NCBI GenBank assembly: GCA_017457345.1
Contig: JAFTHR010000163.1
Coordinates: 1 to 10,992, forward strand
Direction of reading: 5' to 3'
Source: Clostridia bacterium
Lineage (GTDB): Bacteria > Bacillota > Clostridia > Christensenellales > Borkfalkiaceae
Length of the DNA stretch: 10,992 bases
Part shown: piece after piece, positions 8,041 through 10,992 of the stretch
Numbering within the stretch: the stretch's first letter is position 1
Layout: every line of letters starts with the position of its first letter
The notes under the pieces: model-generated
What the model was told of the DNA's origin: nothing
What the model saw: the letters and a program-made list of their open reading frames with translations, nothing else
Database searches by the model: none
Translations under genes and position numbers: made by a program

Positions 8041-9615
8041 TTAAAACGGTAGAATAGAGTTTATCGTAAACAATGCGTTAAGCGCAAAGGCACGGAACGC
8101 CGTCTCTTTCATATTCACCACACGGATATTCATATCGTAAAGATCTTTGTTCAAAACCTTTTTCATATCCAAATGATGCTCATCTGAAATTCGCTTGTCC
8201 ATGGGCACTTTGAAGAGTAAATCCAAGAATTTACGATTGTTGTACAAGATGGTAATGTCGAAACAATACTTCATTTCGCTAATGTTCAGTCCGCCCCAAC
8301 TGCCCCACGTCACTTCGTTAAAATGCACGTCTGCCGCAGGGTATTGCGCAGGGATTTTTTCGTATTCAAACTCTTCGATATAACGCTTAAACAGCCCGTC
8401 TACTTCGTGAGCAAGTTTTCGATTTAAAATAAAAATCTTATAAAGGTTTCTATATAATTTCGCGGAAAGTTTCGGCATCTTCTTTCTTCCGTAATGCTTG
8501 TACCAGTAGCAACGGATGGTCTCCGAAACCCAACTCTTTACTTCTACGCCCGCAGGACAATGTTCCTGCAAATAGAACCGCTTACGAATTTCGTTATCCT
8601 TGGTATTTGCAACGTATCCGTTGTTGTGCATTAAAATCTCTTTTCTCTCTTCGAAGCGATCGAACTTCTCGTTCTCTTCTGGAATAGAGTATAACGTCCA
8701 GTCAACGCCAAATTTTTCAGCAATCGTTTTAGCCGCTGCGCAGTCAATCGTTTCCTTTTCCACCGAACAATAACTAAACGCTTTTACTTTATCGTAATTG
8801 CCGTTCGCGGCGGCAAACGTGGTATTACTGTCAATCCCACCCGTAAGCGAAACGTACGGATTTTTCCATTTTTTAAGTACGAGTTCCATATTCTTTTTCA
8901 AAATATCCGCCGCTTGCTCAATTACCGACTGATACTCTTCATCCGTTTTGCATTCCGCCAAATCCCTTAACGGATAAAATCTCTTATGCGTAAACTCCTT
9001 TGACGAAAACGCATACTCGTATTCGATATTCGGCACAACCCGCTTCACTTTTTCAAACGGCGTTAAATCTGCAGGCAAATACGGCCCCATAACGCGATCG
9101 TACCATTTGTACGCAATCAACTTCTTTACAATCGGTTGCATTTCATAGCCGAGAATATCGCCTAGAAGTTGTGGATGAGAAGAAAGATAAAAACAACCGT
9201 TCTCTTCTCCATAACACGCCGATTGCATCCCCGCAGGATCCACGAAAAACCGAACGCCGCTTTCTCCCACTTCGCCGAGCACGAAAATCCCCGTCAACTC
9301 GTCTAATCTATCATAGAACTCTTTTTCTTCCGTTGCAGAGGCAATTCTTTCTAATATCTTTTCTTCGCAAATTTCGCCCGTAAACGGGTTATACGCATGC
9401 CCGAATAAGAAATACGTTTTTCCATTCTTATCCCAAAAATGTACGCCCGTTAACGGATGAGTATAAAAATGCACGTTCCCTTTTTGCACGTGTTTCCAAG
9501 TGCCGTAAAACGGAAAATCGCCTGCGGGCACGTTGCTTGCATCCGTAGCCAAAAAGCCACGAATAAACAGATACTTTTGTAAATCAGTATTCTTTTCGAG
9601 TGTTTGTTTTATCAT
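8041..9615 (-). CDS. Asparagine-synthetase-like ATP-dependent amide ligase lacking the glutaminase cysteine
   Basis: This 524-residue protein has two parts. Residues 1 to about 200 look like a degenerate Ntn glutamine-amidotransferase domain: the FVDPAGMQSACYGEENGCFYLSS region (124-146) fits the family. However, the chain begins Met-Ile-Lys, not Met-Cys-Gly, so the nucleophile Cys2 is absent. The usual glutamine-binding NGE region is replaced by GHAYNPFTG (72-80). The synthetase domain (about 210-524) has the ATP-pyrophosphatase loop SLTGGIDS at 256-263 and a late lysine-rich DMKKVLNK (483-490). The usual GxGxDExFGGY loop is divergent, with E365 in SETIR near its place. Such enzymes (beta-lactam synthetase, lasso peptide cyclase) adenylate a carboxylate and use a nucleophile other than glutamine-derived ammonia. 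Its likely role is forming an amide during glycan decoration. The ATG lies 3 bases after the dehydrogenase stop. Confidence 0.85.
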   Translation of the reverse strand: MIKQTLEKNTDLQKYLFIRGFLATDASNVPAGDFPFYGTWKHVQKGNVHFYTHPLTGVHFWDKNGKTYFLFGHAYNPFTGEICEEKILERIASATEEKEFYDRLDELTGIFVLGEVGESGVRFFVDPAGMQSACYGEENGCFYLSSHPQLLGDILGYEMQPIVKKLIAYKWYDRVMGPYLPADLTPFEKVKRVVPNIEYEYAFSSKEFTHKRFYPLRDLAECKTDEEYQSVIEQAADILKKNMELVLKKWKNPYVSLTGGIDSNTTFAAANGNYDKVKAFSYCSVEKETIDCAAAKTIAEKFGVDWTLYSIPEENEKFDRFEERKEILMHNNGYVANTKDNEIRKRFYLQEHCPAGVEVKSWVSETIRCYWYKHYGRKKMPKLSAKLYRNLYKIFILNRKLAHEVDGLFKRYIEEFEYEKIPAQYPAADVHFNEVTWGSWGGLNISEMKYCFDITILYNNRKFLDLLFKVPMDKRISDEHHLDMKKVLNKDLYDMNIRVVNMKETAFRAFALNALFTINSILPF

Positions 9616-9618
9616 TTT

Positions 9619-10515
9619 TTAGCCCTCCGTACGAAGATTTTTTAAAATTACTTGGCTTAAACGTTCCCCGTTTCCTTCGCCTACGAAACTATTATGCGGC
9701 GTTAAAATAACGTTTTCCATTTTCCATAACGCACTCTCTTCAAGCGGTTCGTTTTCAAACACGTCTAACACCGCGCCGTACAACTTTGTTTCGAGCGCCT
9801 GTATAAGCGCCGTTTCTTCCACGAGACCTCCTCGCGCCAAGTTCACGAACACGCTCCCTTCTTTCATTTGTGCGAAACGCTCTTTGCTAAACAGTTTTTC
9901 CGTTTCTTTAGAAAGTGCAATTGCCACAACCACGATATCCGCCTTAGGCAACACGTTGCTTAATTCGTTTAACCCAAACACCTTATCAAACGGCTCGCGG
10001 TCTTTCTTCGTGCGGGTGACTCCAACCACCTCGCACCCGAACGCTTGAAAACGCTTTGCACACTCTACTCCCACGCTTCCGCACCCAACCACGCAAACTT
10101 TTTTACCGAAAAGTTCCTTTAAATCACGGTTCTTTTCCCATTTTTGCGCTTTTTGGTTTTCATAAAAAAACCGACTCTTTCTATACAAGTCAAGCACGCC
10201 GCAAAGTGCCGTTTCCGCCATGGGAACGCTATAGGTGTTTTCGGCGTTATAAACGCGAATCCCCGCCTTCTTGGCATACTCCATAGGCATACGATCGTAG
10301 CCCGCGCTCGTAAGTTGCACGAACTTGAGCGAAGAAAATTTTTCGATCGGATGATGCAAAAATAAGCCGTTGCAAATAATCCCTTGCACTTCGCCATAGG
10401 CGCAAGGCAATTCGTCTTTTTCGTTTTGCAAAAAGAAAACGTCGTGCCCGAGCGCCCGCAGGGTGTTTAATTGTTCTTTTGCGCATTGCCAAGCGCCCGT
10501 CACTAAAAGTTTCAT
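9619..10515 (-). CDS. D-isomer-specific 2-hydroxyacid dehydrogenase
   Basis: This 298-residue protein is slightly short for the family. The Rossmann motif is VVGCGSVG (142-149). The catalytic triad is present: R228 in NLARGGLVEE, E256 in FENEPLEE, and H274 in ILTPHNS. The family reduces 2-keto acids to D-2-hydroxy acids, or the reverse. After the second beta strand the sequence reads GVTRTKK, with Arg168 and no acidic residue at the strand end, a pattern associated with NADP(H) preference in glyoxylate/hydroxypyruvate reductases. Sitting between an HpaI-type aldolase and an ATP-dependent ligase, it may reduce a 2-keto acid made by the aldolase; that is inference. The ATG overlaps the TGA of the aldolase gene (ATGA) with GGAG five bases upstream. 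The exact substrate is unknown. Confidence 0.93.
   Translation of the reverse strand: MKLLVTGAWQCAKEQLNTLRALGHDVFFLQNEKDELPCAYGEVQGIICNGLFLHHPIEKFSSLKFVQLTSAGYDRMPMEYAKKAGIRVYNAENTYSVPMAETALCGVLDLYRKSRFFYENQKAQKWEKNRDLKELFGKKVCVVGCGSVGVECAKRFQAFGCEVVGVTRTKKDREPFDKVFGLNELSNVLPKADIVVVAIALSKETEKLFSKERFAQMKEGSVFVNLARGGLVEETALIQALETKLYGAVLDVFENEPLEESALWKMENVILTPHNSFVGEGNGERLSQVILKNLRTEG
9624..9628 (-). promoter_or_regulatory. Ribosome binding site fixing the start of the asparagine-synthetase-like gene
   Basis: A perfect GGAGG lies eight bases before the ATG at 9615, inside the last codons of the dehydrogenase. It supports the Met-Ile-Lys start. Only 3 bases separate the dehydrogenase stop from this ATG, and the dehydrogenase TAA is in frame with it, so no in-frame upstream start could supply the missing Cys2. 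Confidence 0.8.
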
Positions 10516-10992
10516 TTTCTCTCCGCTATCTCTTTCACAATTCGAACAACTTCCCGTTCGTTGTCTTTAAAGTATGCTCTATAACTCTCGCACTCGCGTT
10601 CAAGCGCGCGTATGTCCGCAAGCCCTTTCTCAAACACTTCGCGCACTTTTTCCAAATCCGTTATCTCGTTCGTATTGCAAAAACTACGGGATAAAATGGC
10701 GCAAGTCGAGCCCAAACGGTAGTGCTCTTTAATCACTCTCTCACTCGGCAACATCCCTTTACCGATAGAAGCAATCCCGCCAAAGCCGTATTCAAGCCCG
10801 CGGTGTTTAAATTTCATGCAAAGGTTTTCAAGCGTGCCGTTCGTTAAAAGTTCAAACATAAACTTCATATGATAGCCCAAACTTAAATCGTTGAGTCCCA
10901 CGAAGATTTCGTCGATTCCTTCAACGCTCAAAATCTCGTCGATATTCTCCACCGCTTCCGGCGTTTCAACGAGCGGGAGGGTTTTTGCTCTA
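10512..10992 (-). CDS. HpcH/HpaI-type aldolase, C-terminal part (starts beyond right edge)
   Basis: The frame stays open to the right edge, adding codons for a TLPLVETPEAV-like stretch before the GTG at 10952, which is therefore an internal valine and not the start. About 159 residues are visible. Both metal ligands of class II pyruvate aldolases fit: Glu in LVET (codon 10965-10967) and Asp in GLNDLS (codon 10887-10889), 26 residues apart as in HpaI. IDEIFVGLNDLSLG is the diagnostic core. The family splits or forms 4-hydroxy-2-oxo acids from pyruvate (or oxaloacetate) and an aldehyde. Beyond the core the sequence (ELLTNGTLENLCMKF, GFGGIASIGKG, CAILSRSFCN) departs from classical HpaI, and a charged helical tail follows. 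The N-terminal half with the catalytic Arg is not in view, so the substrate is open. Confidence 0.85.
   Translation of the reverse strand, partial: RAKTLPLVETPEAVENIDEILSVEGIDEIFVGLNDLSLGYHMKFMFELLTNGTLENLCMKFKHRGLEYGFGGIASIGKGMLPSERVIKEHYRLGSTCAILSRSFCNTNEITDLEKVREVFEKGLADIRALERECESYRAYFKDNEREVVRIVKEIAERK

Noticed and set aside
10950..10952. GTG at 10952 as the start of the aldolase gene
   Set aside because: The frame continues upstream with conserved aldolase residues including the metal-binding Glu, so this is an internal valine.

Overview
The window is one uninterrupted stretch of a surface-polysaccharide (capsule or exopolysaccharide) biosynthesis locus. Every gene I can support lies on the minus strand, so the locus reads from right to left. 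The moderate-to-low GC, the strong AGGAG-type ribosome binding sites, and the EpsD/EpsF/EpsG/EpsJ-like proteins together with a LicD-family protein suggest a Bacillota (Clostridia-type) bacterium. That placement is an inference from family composition; no taxonomic marker gene is present.

In transcription order, the right third (10992 to 8041) holds three metabolic genes. These are the C-terminal part of an HpcH/HpaI-type aldolase (cut by the window edge), a D-2-hydroxyacid dehydrogenase, and an asparagine-synthetase-like ATP-dependent ligase without the N-terminal glutaminase cysteine. They sit back to back and could together make and attach a hydroxy-acid or amide decoration, which is a hypothesis.

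The middle (8031 to 4737) holds a GT4 glycosyltransferase, an EpsG/Wzy-like membrane polymerase starting with GTG, and a GT2 glycosyltransferase whose reading frame is interrupted by a single in-frame TGA. The left part (4744 to 1) holds two more GT2 enzymes, a second GT4, a left-handed beta-helix acyltransferase, a fourth GT2, and the first 47 codons of a LicD-family gene running off the left edge.

Neighbouring genes overlap by up to 8 bases or are separated by gaps of 2 to 17 bases. This implies one long polycistronic message with translational coupling. No intergenic stretch is long enough for an obvious promoter or terminator, and I found no RNA gene, insertion sequence or CRISPR array. 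The logic is that six glycosyltransferases (five if the TGA is a true nonsense mutation) assemble a lipid-linked repeat unit, the acyltransferase, LicD protein and ligase trio decorate it, and the EpsG-like protein polymerises it. No flippase, priming glycosyltransferase or chain-length regulator is visible, so those must lie outside the window.
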